This document shows, one piece after another, positions 17,316 to 26,214 of a stretch of DNA of 64,000 nt. The stretch is from assembly GCA_963674835.2 (NCBI GenBank), contig CAXXKC010000001.1:248001-312000 (forward strand), given 5' to 3'. The notes beneath the pieces are model-generated. The model worked only from the letters and a program-made list of their open reading frames with translations. It was not told where the DNA came from and ran no database searches. Every line of letters begins with the position of its first letter. Position 1 is the first letter of the stretch. The position numbers and the translations under genes are program-made. The stretch comes from G963674835 sp963674835. GTDB lineage: Bacteria > Planctomycetota > Planctomycetia > Pirellulales > Thermoguttaceae.

Positions 17316-19409
17316 ATGAAAACACTATGGACCATCGTCGTGCTTCTGCCACTGAGCGTCGCCTCCGCGGCTGTCGCCGAACCACCGGGCGCTGAGATTG
17401 GCGTGAGGGGGCCCTGCCAAGTGCGTACCTTTGCTCCGGGGGCCGTTCTCTATAGCAATCGCGACTACGTCGTCGCGGAGTGTCCGGAGTACCTCAAAGG
17501 TAAGCACTTCCTCCGCGACTCCATCGACTTGGTCGAGTTCGAATGCACCAAGCCGGGCCGAATCGTGATTCTCACGCCCGACCCAACCCAGCCGGGCGGC
17601 CCAACGTGTAGCCGGCACAAGGAGCTGGAAGCCGCCGGCTTTGAACGGATCGACGATGGTAAGGTCTTTCAACTCTTTGGTGCGAAACCCTATGACCGGG
17701 TCCGCGCCTATGCAAAGGACCTCAAGAAAGGTGAGCAGCTTCGATTGGAGAAGTGGGCCGTCGTTGCGGGCTTCTCCAAGGCGGCAACCCTCATCCCGCC
17801 CCACGAATCGTGGGCGAGTCGAGAGCCCGAGCTGCTTTACAACGGCATCCTGCTCCCGAAGGGATGGCCGCCCAACGACATCGACCCCGAAGACATGAAT
17901 CCCATGCCGGTGCCGTATCTGCAAAACCGACCCGATGTGGTACCGATCGACCTTGGGCGGCAGTTGTTCGTCGACGACTTCCTTATCGAGAAGACGGATC
18001 TAACGCGGACGTATCACTTGGCTGAGAAGTATGAAGGCAATCCCATTCTCAAACCGGAAACGCCGCTCGAAATCAACCAGCCCCGGAACTCCATCGCCTG
18101 CCCCAAGGATGGCGGCGTGTGGTGGGATTGGCGGCAAAAGATGTTCAAGATGTGGTACGAGGCGGGCTGGATCCACACGATCTGCTACGCCACGAGCAAG
18201 GACGGTCTTCACTGGGATCGCCCGGAACTGGACATCGAGGCCGGCACCAATCGAGTGCTTCCCAAGCAGTACCATTGCGACTCGTGGAACGTCGTGCCCG
18301 ACCTACATGCAGACGACCCGAACCAGAAGTACAAGATCTTCGTGATGCCCGGCGGACAGGGACCGGCCATGTCGATGGTATCTGCAGACGGCATCCACTG
18401 GAGCGATCCCGTGGCGACGGGCGTCACCGGCGACCGAAGTTCGATGTTCTACAATCCGTTTCGGAAGAAGTGGGTCTACAGCCTGCGCGACGGCTGGCGA
18501 CAGCGATCTCGCCGTTACTGGGAACACGATGATTTTCTCAAGGGAGCCAAGTGGCAATATGGCCAGCCCGTGATTTGGTGCGCGGCCGACAACCAAGATC
18601 CGCCGGACCCGGAAATCGGTCGGCCGGCCCAGCTCTACAATCTCGATGCAGTCGCGTACGAGAGTATCATGCTCGGCGTTTTCGAGATCCACCTTGGTCC
18701 GCCCAACGAGGTCTGCTCCGAAACCGGTTTGCCGAAGATCACCGAGTTGAACCTGGCATACAGCCGCGACGGGTTCCATTGGTATCGGCCCGACCGCAGA
18801 CCTTTCATCCGGGCCGAACGTCGCGACGTCTGGGACCGCGGCTATGTCCAGCCCGTCGGTGGAATCTGCACGATCCACGGCGACAAGTTGTGGTTCTACT
18901 ACACGGGATTCCAAGGAAACGTGAAGAAGAAGAAACAGCCATTTCTCCAAGACGGAATGTACGACCGCGGCAGCACGGGCGTCGCCTTCATGCGCCGAGA
19001 CGGTTTCGTTTCGATGGATGCCGGAGAGCAGCCGGCCGAGTTGCTCACGCGACCGGTGAAGTTTGGCGGCAGTTGCCTGTTCGTCAACGCAGACGTCGGG
19101 CAGGGTGAGTTGCGCGCGGAAGTCGTCGACATGGCAGGCAAGCCGATTCCCCCGTACACCCTGGAGAACTGTTCCCCCCTGCGTGCGAATGGCACCATCC
19201 AACAGATCACCTGGACAGGCGACAAAGACCTGTCACCGTTGAAGGAACGGGTCGTCCGCCTTCGGTTCCAAATGAAGCGAGGCTCACTCTATTCGTTCTG
19301 GGTGAGCCGAGACGCAACCGGACGCAGCGACGGTTACGTTGCCGCAGGTGGTCCAGGCTATACCGGGCCGATCGACACGGTCGGCAAGAAGGCCCTGACC
19401 GCCGAATAG
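17316..19409 (+). CDS. Exported five-bladed beta-propeller glycosidase-like protein
   Basis: A 697-residue protein with signal peptide MKTLWTIVVLLPLSVASAAVA. Residues ~30-190 form a beta-rich domain. From ~210 on it carries a GH32/GH43-like propeller region (QLFVDDFLIEK, NPILKPETPLE, CYATSKDGLHWDRPELD, AYSRDGFHWYRPDRRPF). The C-terminal ~100 residues form a beta-sandwich-like domain. This family is very common in planctomycetes and is usually annotated as hypothetical or sucrase-like. A role in extracellular glycan breakdown is inferred; a catalytic acid triad could not be assigned with confidence. Confidence 0.7.
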   Translation: MKTLWTIVVLLPLSVASAAVAEPPGAEIGVRGPCQVRTFAPGAVLYSNRDYVVAECPEYLKGKHFLRDSIDLVEFECTKPGRIVILTPDPTQPGGPTCSRHKELEAAGFERIDDGKVFQLFGAKPYDRVRAYAKDLKKGEQLRLEKWAVVAGFSKAATLIPPHESWASREPELLYNGILLPKGWPPNDIDPEDMNPMPVPYLQNRPDVVPIDLGRQLFVDDFLIEKTDLTRTYHLAEKYEGNPILKPETPLEINQPRNSIACPKDGGVWWDWRQKMFKMWYEAGWIHTICYATSKDGLHWDRPELDIEAGTNRVLPKQYHCDSWNVVPDLHADDPNQKYKIFVMPGGQGPAMSMVSADGIHWSDPVATGVTGDRSSMFYNPFRKKWVYSLRDGWRQRSRRYWEHDDFLKGAKWQYGQPVIWCAADNQDPPDPEIGRPAQLYNLDAVAYESIMLGVFEIHLGPPNEVCSETGLPKITELNLAYSRDGFHWYRPDRRPFIRAERRDVWDRGYVQPVGGICTIHGDKLWFYYTGFQGNVKKKKQPFLQDGMYDRGSTGVAFMRRDGFVSMDAGEQPAELLTRPVKFGGSCLFVNADVGQGELRAEVVDMAGKPIPPYTLENCSPLRANGTIQQITWTGDKDLSPLKERVVRLRFQMKRGSLYSFWVSRDATGRSDGYVAAGGPGYTGPIDTVGKKALTAE

Positions 19410-19538
19410 CGGCTCGCGAACCGTAGACGCGCCTTCTCGTCGGCAACTCAATTCGGCGCAGCCTATTCCCTTCCGTTGCGAGGAACCGTTTCTCGCGGTG
19501 CGAACGAGGACGACAACGCTTCCCGCTACTTCCCGATT

Positions 19539-21932
19539 CTATTGCACGGCCGGCAACGCGACGGCCATGCCTTTGCGCTGGGCAGCTCGGGCTTCAGCCT
19601 CGTAGGTGCCGTAGAACGGCGCGTTGCTGTCCAGCCAGAGATGGATGCGCCGGCGGTCGGCGTCGCTCCAGCGAATCGCCTTACGATGCGTATCGTCTTC
19701 CAGAACGGCGCTCAGTGGGCTGACATCGGCGCCCATCTGGCCCGGACGACCCGCGATCGGAGCGATCGTTTGTTTTCCCCATTCGTACCAGCGCACGAAC
19801 GGCTGCAACTGCACGTAGGAACGCGAGAACGTCCCCTCGTCCACGCCCGTCAGCTCGGGGGCATGCTTGCCGGGGCCATCGGTGCCGTCGTGGCAAGCGA
19901 CGCAGTAGTGATCCCACACCGGTTGCACCAATCGCGGATAGCTCAATGGGGCCGAACCGTCCGGGCCGGGTTGGATCTTCGAGGGCGGCCGCTGCACCGC
20001 CAACAGATTGTGGGGCGGTGGGCCACTGTTGCGCGGCTCGTGGCAACCGACGCAACCGCGCCGCTCGCCCGGCTGCAAATAGGTCAGGCTACGCATGCCG
20101 TGGACGGCCCGTCCCTCGGCGTCGACTGCCTGAAAGTAGAGGGGCTTGCGAGCCGGGGCGCGGAAGTAGGCTGAACCGTCGGCCTCGACGGGCACGGTTC
20201 CCAACAGGCCGCGGGCCGTCTCGCCGAAGGCGTATCCGATCTTCGGCTGGTCGCCCATGTGCGTGGTGGTTTTGGGAAAAAGCTGATAGACGCGCAGCTC
20301 GCGAATGGGTCGCTCCGCCGGCAGAGGATGCAGGCCCCACTGGACGTTCGCCAGAACGAACTCCCCCTCGCCCGCCTCGGCCAGGCCGGGGTCCGTGGCC
20401 GGTGCGAGCACCGGGGGCACGGGCCGCGCAGTCAGAGGAATGGGGTACGCGGAGGAAATATCCTCGTCGCGATAGAGCAACTCGCGATTGCCGAAGCGAT
20501 CGAGATAGTACAGCCCCATCGGCTTGTCGTCGCGATATCCCGGCCCCATGCCCGGCAACGGGCCATCGCTGTAGGCCACCAGGAAGACGTCCTCCGACAA
20601 GGGCCAAGGACTGTGGTAGTAGCAGTCCGGCCACTCGGGCGCCTCCGGAAAGACAACTTCGGGCGTGACACACTCGACCGCCTCTAGCCGGTCCTCACCC
20701 GACACGGCGTCGAGCTTCACCCGCCCCGGGTCCAACACGACCAGCGCCCCGCCCACCGCCGCGTGGTGCGCCCCGGCGATGAAGACGATCTTCGGCGAGT
20801 TGGGAATCGCCCGCGGCTGGTAGCACGCGTTGATCTGCTCTGTATAGTTGCCAAACAAGATCGCTGGGTTGGTGCCGTCGGGATTGCTCAGCCAGAGCCC
20901 GTGGAAATGGGAGGCCGAACGGTCGACATAGTCCCAACGCGAGTAGATCACGCGACCGTCGTGCAACACCGAGGGCTGCCACTCGTTGGTCTCGTGCCAG
21001 GAGATCGTTTCGATTTTCTCGCCCGACGCCTCCATGCGATGCAACGTATACGTCGGCAACGGTTCCCACTTCTGGTGGCAGCGACCGAAGCCGCCACGCC
21101 GAGTCGAGATGAACAGCAGTCGCCCGTCCGGCATGGGACACGGGTCGAAGTCATCCTCGCGTCCCTCGGTCAACTGCCGCAACTCGCTGTCGGCCAGTCG
21201 CAGAGAGAACACATGAAAACTGTGACGCTGCGGGCCGAAATAGCTATACTCCTCGGGAACCTGGCGAGCATCGGGAAACCCTCGGCCCGTCGTCAGCGGT
21301 TTCTGTTCGCCGGGCCGCTCGCGCACCTCGGAAAAGGCGAAGTAGGCCGTCCGGGCGTCGTACGATAGGGCCAAGGTGGTGAAGGCTCCTCGCGGCAGAC
21401 GCCCACTGGTCAGCTCGCGGACCCTCAACGAACGACCCGGCTCTTCCAACACGCAAACGCCACCGCCGGAAACGCCGCCAAAGTCGTAGTAGTAGCCCAG
21501 GTGCTCGTGCAACATCTGGCACTTGAACCGACGTTGCTTCAAAAACAGCACCGCGTGGTTCGCCAGCAGCGGATTCTGCCAAGCCACTTCGCGGCCCAAC
21601 CAGCGGATCTCGCGATACAGGGCCGTGCGCGCGGCAGGCTCCTGTTGGGCGACCTCCGCCACACGGTTGCGCAGCTCGGCCAGCCGTGCGCGTTCGGCGC
21701 GCAACTCCAGGGCGTTCGGCCCCGCCGTCAAGGCAGCGACCAGGCGTTCGACATGGGTAAGCGCATCGCGAATCGCCTCAGTATCCGAGGTCGTCCGGCT
21801 CAGGCGCTCTTCCTGACGCTGCCAATCGGCCTCAACGAGCCCTCGCAAGTCGGCCTCCGGCTCCGAGGCAACCGTCATGGGTCCCCAGAGCATGCCCACG
21901 CCAACAAGAATCGGCCACCAGTTGCGCAACAC
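19539..21932 (-). CDS. Exported dihaem PD40 protein resembling hydrazine synthase subunit A
   Basis: A 797-residue protein read from a GTG preceded by GAGGAG; a longer frame to 22052 lacks this site and hides the signal peptide (NWWPILVGVGMLWGPMTVAS). The middle is a WD40/PD40-like propeller (DFDPCPMPDGRLLFISTRRGG). The C-terminal part has two c-type haem sites, CVGCH and CVACH. This architecture is the HzsA-related family, widespread in planctomycetes that do not perform anammox. It is an extracytoplasmic electron-transfer or redox protein of unknown substrate. It is divergent from the GntR gene at 22268 and convergent with the propeller glycosidase. Confidence 0.75.
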   Translation of the reverse strand: MLRNWWPILVGVGMLWGPMTVASEPEADLRGLVEADWQRQEERLSRTTSDTEAIRDALTHVERLVAALTAGPNALELRAERARLAELRNRVAEVAQQEPAARTALYREIRWLGREVAWQNPLLANHAVLFLKQRRFKCQMLHEHLGYYYDFGGVSGGGVCVLEEPGRSLRVRELTSGRLPRGAFTTLALSYDARTAYFAFSEVRERPGEQKPLTTGRGFPDARQVPEEYSYFGPQRHSFHVFSLRLADSELRQLTEGREDDFDPCPMPDGRLLFISTRRGGFGRCHQKWEPLPTYTLHRMEASGEKIETISWHETNEWQPSVLHDGRVIYSRWDYVDRSASHFHGLWLSNPDGTNPAILFGNYTEQINACYQPRAIPNSPKIVFIAGAHHAAVGGALVVLDPGRVKLDAVSGEDRLEAVECVTPEVVFPEAPEWPDCYYHSPWPLSEDVFLVAYSDGPLPGMGPGYRDDKPMGLYYLDRFGNRELLYRDEDISSAYPIPLTARPVPPVLAPATDPGLAEAGEGEFVLANVQWGLHPLPAERPIRELRVYQLFPKTTTHMGDQPKIGYAFGETARGLLGTVPVEADGSAYFRAPARKPLYFQAVDAEGRAVHGMRSLTYLQPGERRGCVGCHEPRNSGPPPHNLLAVQRPPSKIQPGPDGSAPLSYPRLVQPVWDHYCVACHDGTDGPGKHAPELTGVDEGTFSRSYVQLQPFVRWYEWGKQTIAPIAGRPGQMGADVSPLSAVLEDDTHRKAIRWSDADRRRIHLWLDSNAPFYGTYEAEARAAQRKGMAVALPAVQ

Positions 21933-22267
21933 TCGAGTTCCTCCTCGGGGTGGTCGACTTTGAGCGATCCAACGCCACGCTCTTCCAGGTTCCTCCAGTC
22001 TAGCCGGGGAACCCCCCTGAAGAAAGCGCCGGCGGGAGCTGCGGCCCGACATGAGTTGAACAATCTTGGGTTGGCCTCAGCTCCTCGGAACCGCGGCAGA
22101 CCTCGCAAGGAGGATTGTTTCAGGTCGCTCCTCATCCTCCCGACACCGTCATTCCCCCTCTTGTGGCAAATAAATAGTACTTATTCCGCATGTTCCTTGC
22201 GTTTCCCGCGTGTTGGCGGTTACAATCCGGCGTTAGATACTATTACATTCGGTTCGTCGGTACATTC
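21933..22267. other. Divergent intergenic region upstream of GntR operon
   Basis: No gene. A/T-rich patches stand out against the high-G+C surroundings: AAATAGTACTTATT around 22173-22186 with a central AGTACT palindrome, and TAGATACTATTACAT near 22236. These may be the promoter/operator of the FCD-type GntR gene, but no clear -35/-10 pair was settled. Confidence 0.35.
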
Positions 22268-22930
22268 ATGACTTTGGCTGCAAGCGTCGCCGAGCGTATC
22301 CACGCTGACATTCTTGCTTCCGGTCTGAAACAGGGAGACCTGTTCATGACCGGTGGCCAGATCGCCGAGCGCTATGCCGTTTCGCGGACCGTGGCTCGGG
22401 AAGCCCTAAGCCGATTGCGGGCCTTAGGCGTGTTGGAAAGCCGCAGGCGGAAGGGCGTGCTCGTCGCGCAGCCCGATCCCGTCAAGTTGTCCGCGCACTG
22501 GGTGCCCATGTTCGGCCGCGCCGCCGGGAGGGAAGGCTTCCGCATGCTGGCCCAGTGGCGCTACGTCCTCGAGCTGGGCGCAGTCGATCTCGCTATGGTC
22601 GGCGCAACCGGCGACCAGGTGCAACGGCTTCGCGAGTTGGCCGACGAGTTCGAAGCGGTCGCCACCGTGCACGGGCACAACGCCGAAGCAGACCGGATCG
22701 ACATGATCTTCCATGCCACGATCCTGGAAATGACGGGAAATCCGCTGGTCGCGGGGATGCATCGGGTGCTGGCCGACTACTTCCAGGCTTCGGCAACCTA
22801 CGATCCGTCGGCCGACGCCTGCAAATCGGCACGCGAACATCACATCATTGTCGAGGCCTTCGAGCGCCGCGACACGGAAACCGCGCGTAGCGTCTTGCGA
22901 TCACACCTGCACTCCAATATCCTTGCATAA
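22268..22930 (+). CDS. GntR family transcriptional regulator, FadR/FCD subfamily
   Basis: A 220-residue regulator. Residues ~5-70 are the winged helix (MTGGQIAERYAVSRTVAREALSRLRALGVLESRR). Residues ~85-220 are an FCD ligand-binding domain with metal-site-type residues (DRIDMIFHATIL, SAREHHIIVEAF, SHLH). Such regulators sense sugar acids and other carboxylates and usually control the operon they head. It is followed 18 bp later by the BNR protein, kdsB, the unrecognised 403-aa gene and the symporter, so it is the likely regulator of that operon. The ATG at 22268 begins at the normal family start. Confidence 0.88.
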   Translation: MTLAASVAERIHADILASGLKQGDLFMTGGQIAERYAVSRTVAREALSRLRALGVLESRRRKGVLVAQPDPVKLSAHWVPMFGRAAGREGFRMLAQWRYVLELGAVDLAMVGATGDQVQRLRELADEFEAVATVHGHNAEADRIDMIFHATILEMTGNPLVAGMHRVLADYFQASATYDPSADACKSAREHHIIVEAFERRDTETARSVLRSHLHSNILA

Positions 22931-22948
22931 CACGAAGGAGGCATGGCC

Positions 22949-24160
22949 ATGCGTTGGTGGCTGACGATTCTCTTCCTGGGAGGCGTGGCGGCGACGGCGG
23001 CGGCCGAGCCGATCTATCAGCAACAGCTCATCTTTCCGTTGCAGCCCAAGCACGTCCATTCCAGTTCGATCGTCGAGTGCCCCAACGGCGATCTGATGGC
23101 GGCTTGGTTCTCCGGCTCCGGAGAACGAACCAGCCCGGACGTCGTGATCCAAGGAGCGCGGCTCAAACACGGTGCAACCGCGTGGAGCGAGCGATTCCCG
23201 ATGGCCGATACGCCCAATTTTCCCGACTGCAATCCGGTGCTGTTCGTAGGCCCGCAGAAGGACCTTTGGCTGTTCTGGATCGCAGTGCCGGCGGATCGCT
23301 GGGAAGACTCGCTGCTGCGGTATCGCAAAGCGCAGGAGTACTCGGGCGACGGTCCGCCCCACTGGTGCTGGCAGGATCTGATCTTGCTGAAGCCGGGCGA
23401 CCGGTTCGCCGAGCAAATGGCCAAGGGGTTCCGCGAGGTGCGGCCGACGCTGCCCGGGCCCGACACCCCTCAGGGGCAGTTGATCGACAAGTTCATGAAA
23501 CACTTGCTACGGGACGCCCGCAGCAAGAGCATACGCCAGCGCGGCTGGATGACGCGGTGCCATCTGCTCGTGCTGCCGAGCGGGCGGATCCTCTTGCCGC
23601 TCTATTCCGACGGCTTCCTGGCGTGCCTGATGGCGATCTCCGACGACGGGGGCAAAACGTGGCGCGCCAGCTCGCCCATCATCGGGGCCGGGCTTAACCA
23701 GCCCAGCGTCGTCCGCCGCCGCGACGGCACGCTCGTGGCCTACATGCGAGAGGAAGAAGAGATCAAGCGGCGAGTGCTCCGCAGCGAGTCGCACGACGAC
23801 GGCGAGACCTGGTCGGTGGCCGAGTCGATCGATTTCCCGAATCCCAATTCCAGTCTCGAGGCCCTGGCGCTGGCCGACGGCCGTTGGATCCTCGTTTACA
23901 ACGACTCCGAAGTGGACCGCCACACGTTGGCCGTGACGATGTCGGACGACGAGGGCCGATCATGGAAATGGCAGCGGCACCTGGAGAATACGCCGGGCGG
24001 ACAGTTTCACTATCCGTCGGTCATCCAGACCCGCGACGGCCAAATCCACGTAACGTACACCTACCAACCGGGACCGACCAGCGGCAAGAGCATCAAGCAC
24101 GTCGTGTTCAACCCCGACTGGATCAAGGCCGGCGACGGACCTGCAACTTCCAAACCCTGA
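22949..24160 (+). CDS. Exported sialidase-family BNR-repeat protein
   Basis: A 403-residue protein with a signal peptide ending near AAAEP. Asp boxes are clear: ISDDGGKTW, SHDDGETW and MSDDEGRSW. The N-terminal SSSIVECPNGDLMAAWFSG block is typical of bacterial exo-sialidase-like propellers. It is predicted to act on glycans in the periplasm or outside. AAGGAGG (22935-22941) is 7 nt from ATG 22949 but only 1 nt from ATG 22943, so 22949 is preferred. It is the second gene of the GntR operon, before kdsB and a sodium symporter, so its product sugar may be imported and used by that operon. Confidence 0.82.
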   Translation: MRWWLTILFLGGVAATAAAEPIYQQQLIFPLQPKHVHSSSIVECPNGDLMAAWFSGSGERTSPDVVIQGARLKHGATAWSERFPMADTPNFPDCNPVLFVGPQKDLWLFWIAVPADRWEDSLLRYRKAQEYSGDGPPHWCWQDLILLKPGDRFAEQMAKGFREVRPTLPGPDTPQGQLIDKFMKHLLRDARSKSIRQRGWMTRCHLLVLPSGRILLPLYSDGFLACLMAISDDGGKTWRASSPIIGAGLNQPSVVRRRDGTLVAYMREEEEIKRRVLRSESHDDGETWSVAESIDFPNPNSSLEALALADGRWILVYNDSEVDRHTLAVTMSDDEGRSWKWQRHLENTPGGQFHYPSVIQTRDGQIHVTYTYQPGPTSGKSIKHVVFNPDWIKAGDGPATSKP

Positions 24161-24176
24161 CCCCTGAGCCTTTCGT

Positions 24177-24932
24177 ATGAAGCCCAGCGTTATCGGCATC
24201 ATTCCCGCGCGTTACGCTTCCACCCGGTTGCCCGGCAAGGCGCTGAAAACGATCCTCGGCAAACCGATGATCCAACGGGTGTACGAACGTTGCCGCGGCG
24301 CGTCCGGCCTGGATGCCCTCTACGTGGCCACCGACGACACGCGCATCGTCGAAGCGGTCGAAAGTTTTGGCGGACGCGCGCTGATGACCTCGCCCAATCA
24401 CCCCAGCGGGACCGATCGGCTGGCCGAAGCGGCCCGGGATCTCGTCGCCGACATCGTCGTGAACATTCAGGGCGATCAGCCGTTCATCGACGTGGGCATG
24501 ATCTCCGAGGCCGTGCAGCCGATGGTCGAAGACCACGACCTTCAGATGTCCACGCTCATGCATCCGCTTGCCCACGACGAGGACCTTCACAATCCGGCCG
24601 TGGTCAAAGTCGTGACCGATCTGGCCGGCAATGCGCTCTATTTCTCGCGGTCCCTGATCCCCTACCCACGCCAGGAGATCGCACACGCGGTCTTCGAGCA
24701 CGTGGGGCTGTACGTCTACCGCCGCGACTTCCTGCTGAAACTGGCCCAACTGCCACCCACACCGCTGGAACAAATCGAATCCTTGGAGCAGCTGCGCGTG
24801 CTGGAGCATGGCTACCGCATGCGCGTCGTCGAAACGAAGTGTGCCGACAACGTCTTCAGCGGATTCAGCGTCGATACCGAGGCCGACCTGGTCCGGGCCA
24901 AGACGATGCTGCTGGAACGAGGCCTGGATTGA
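24177..24932 (+). CDS. kdsB: 3-deoxy-manno-octulosonate cytidylyltransferase (CMP-Kdo synthetase)
   Basis: A 251-residue enzyme of normal length. It carries the KdsB signatures IIPARYASTRLPGKAL, ATDDTRIVEAV, HPSGTDRLAEA, VVNIQGDQPFID and SLEQLRVLEHGYRM. It activates Kdo (or a close 3-deoxy-2-ulosonic acid) as the CMP sugar in the cytoplasm, the step before lipid A or capsule transfer. Its position between a sialidase-like gene and a symporter under a GntR regulator is unusual for a housekeeping copy and suggests a specialised role. The gene begins 16 bp after the BNR gene. Confidence 0.93.
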   Translation: MKPSVIGIIPARYASTRLPGKALKTILGKPMIQRVYERCRGASGLDALYVATDDTRIVEAVESFGGRALMTSPNHPSGTDRLAEAARDLVADIVVNIQGDQPFIDVGMISEAVQPMVEDHDLQMSTLMHPLAHDEDLHNPAVVKVVTDLAGNALYFSRSLIPYPRQEIAHAVFEHVGLYVYRRDFLLKLAQLPPTPLEQIESLEQLRVLEHGYRMRVVETKCADNVFSGFSVDTEADLVRAKTMLLERGLD

Positions 24933-24944
24933 GAAGGAGACCGT

Positions 24945-26156
24945 ATGAAGACGAGCAATGAGGCGCTCCAGGCGATCGTCGCCGCGATGGACCCCGTTGT
25001 GTTGGAACGCGTCGCGACCGCGGTCGATCGGATCGTCGAAGCGAAGCAGCGCGGCGGCAAGGTCGTGGTGGTAACCGGCAGCGGACCCAACGTCCACGAA
25101 GGCGTGACGACGCTGCTGGCCGAACTCTTGCGCGTTGGGATCGTCGACGGCGTGACGACCAGTTCCGCCGTCGTCTCGCACGAGATGGGTGGCACCCTCG
25201 ACCGTGTGAAGCGCTGCGCCGGCGAGCCGCTGGGACTACCGCCGGCAATGCTTCCGCGCGGTGGCGAGTTCGAACTCACCGAGATGAGTCCCGAGTTGTT
25301 GACCGAAATCCGAGACACGTTCCCCTTGGATGACGGCCTGCTCGACAAGCTCCAGCGCGCCGATGGCAAAACGATCATCAAGGCGGCCGGCAATCTTGGC
25401 TATCCCGTGGGCCTATGGCTGGAACACCTGGCAACCGAGATCGAATCGCTGGCCCGAACCCATGGCCTTACCTTTGAGGAAGTGGCCGGGCTGGGAGCCG
25501 ACGAGCGGACCATGATCGGCGTCGGCGCACGGACCGGGCGGCCCGTGCTGGTAACCATTCCCCAGCTCATCGGCGGCGGACGCGTCGGGCTGGCCATCGG
25601 CGACAGCATCCCCATTTCCCACCGCGCCGAACAACTGGCGACAATGCTCGACGGGGCCGACGTCATCATCGAATCGGGCGTGGCGCTTACCCAGGAAATC
25701 CACGACGGTCCCTTGGAAACCTATACGGGCCACGGACTCTGGTCGGCCTGGCAGGGACATTGGACTTACAGCCTTGCGGGCAAAAGCCTCATCCGCATCG
25801 ATCTCGATCCCGCGCTGGAACAGGTCTGGCGCATTGAGCACGAAGGCGGCGCGGTGCAGGAGGCGATTGCCGACGGGCTGCCCAAGACCAAACTGTTCAA
25901 GGTTCCCTTCCGCATGGAAATGTCCGGGTTTGCCCGGCACGAAGGCAGCCTGGCCATCATCGCCGACCTGGGAGCCGTCTGGCCGTTGATGGCGGACCAG
26001 GCGGCGCAGCGGTTGGGGTTGAAGCTCGACTTCATGTCCTACCCGCAGCAAACCGAAGCCGGCCGCGCCATGCGCGAGTGGATCGTCCGCGAAATCCGAC
26101 CCCTGTGCCGGCGGAAGATGATCGAAGGCATCCGGGCTCGGTTGTCGGGAGCCTGA
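24945..26156 (+). CDS. Unrecognised 403-aa cytoplasmic protein
   Basis: I do not recognise this family with confidence. The N-terminal third has a Rossmann-like strand and glycine loop (GGKVVVVTGSGPNVHEGVTT), then GIVDGVTTSSAVVSHEM. This faintly recalls the DHS-like NAD-binding fold of the TIGR00300/LOR-SDH group, but that is only an impression. The middle has VLVTIPQLIGGGRVGLAIGD and GADVIIESGVALTQEIHDGPLETYTGHGLW, both likely active-site loops. There is no signal peptide or membrane segment. AAGGAG precedes the ATG by 6-7 nt, 12 bp after kdsB. Co-transcription with kdsB and a symporter suggests metabolism of a sugar acid. Confidence 0.6.
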   Translation: MKTSNEALQAIVAAMDPVVLERVATAVDRIVEAKQRGGKVVVVTGSGPNVHEGVTTLLAELLRVGIVDGVTTSSAVVSHEMGGTLDRVKRCAGEPLGLPPAMLPRGGEFELTEMSPELLTEIRDTFPLDDGLLDKLQRADGKTIIKAAGNLGYPVGLWLEHLATEIESLARTHGLTFEEVAGLGADERTMIGVGARTGRPVLVTIPQLIGGGRVGLAIGDSIPISHRAEQLATMLDGADVIIESGVALTQEIHDGPLETYTGHGLWSAWQGHWTYSLAGKSLIRIDLDPALEQVWRIEHEGGAVQEAIADGLPKTKLFKVPFRMEMSGFARHEGSLAIIADLGAVWPLMADQAAQRLGLKLDFMSYPQQTEAGRAMREWIVREIRPLCRRKMIEGIRARLSGA

Positions 26157-26214
26157 CCGTCGTCGAGAACAACGAGGTTATTCATTCGCGTGCCCTAACA
26201 CCGAAGGATCCTGC

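Noticed and set aside
19539..21932. Evidence for anammox from a hydrazine-synthase-like protein
   Set aside because: The family is common in non-anammox planctomycetes and no hzsB, hzsC or hydrazine dehydrogenase gene is present.
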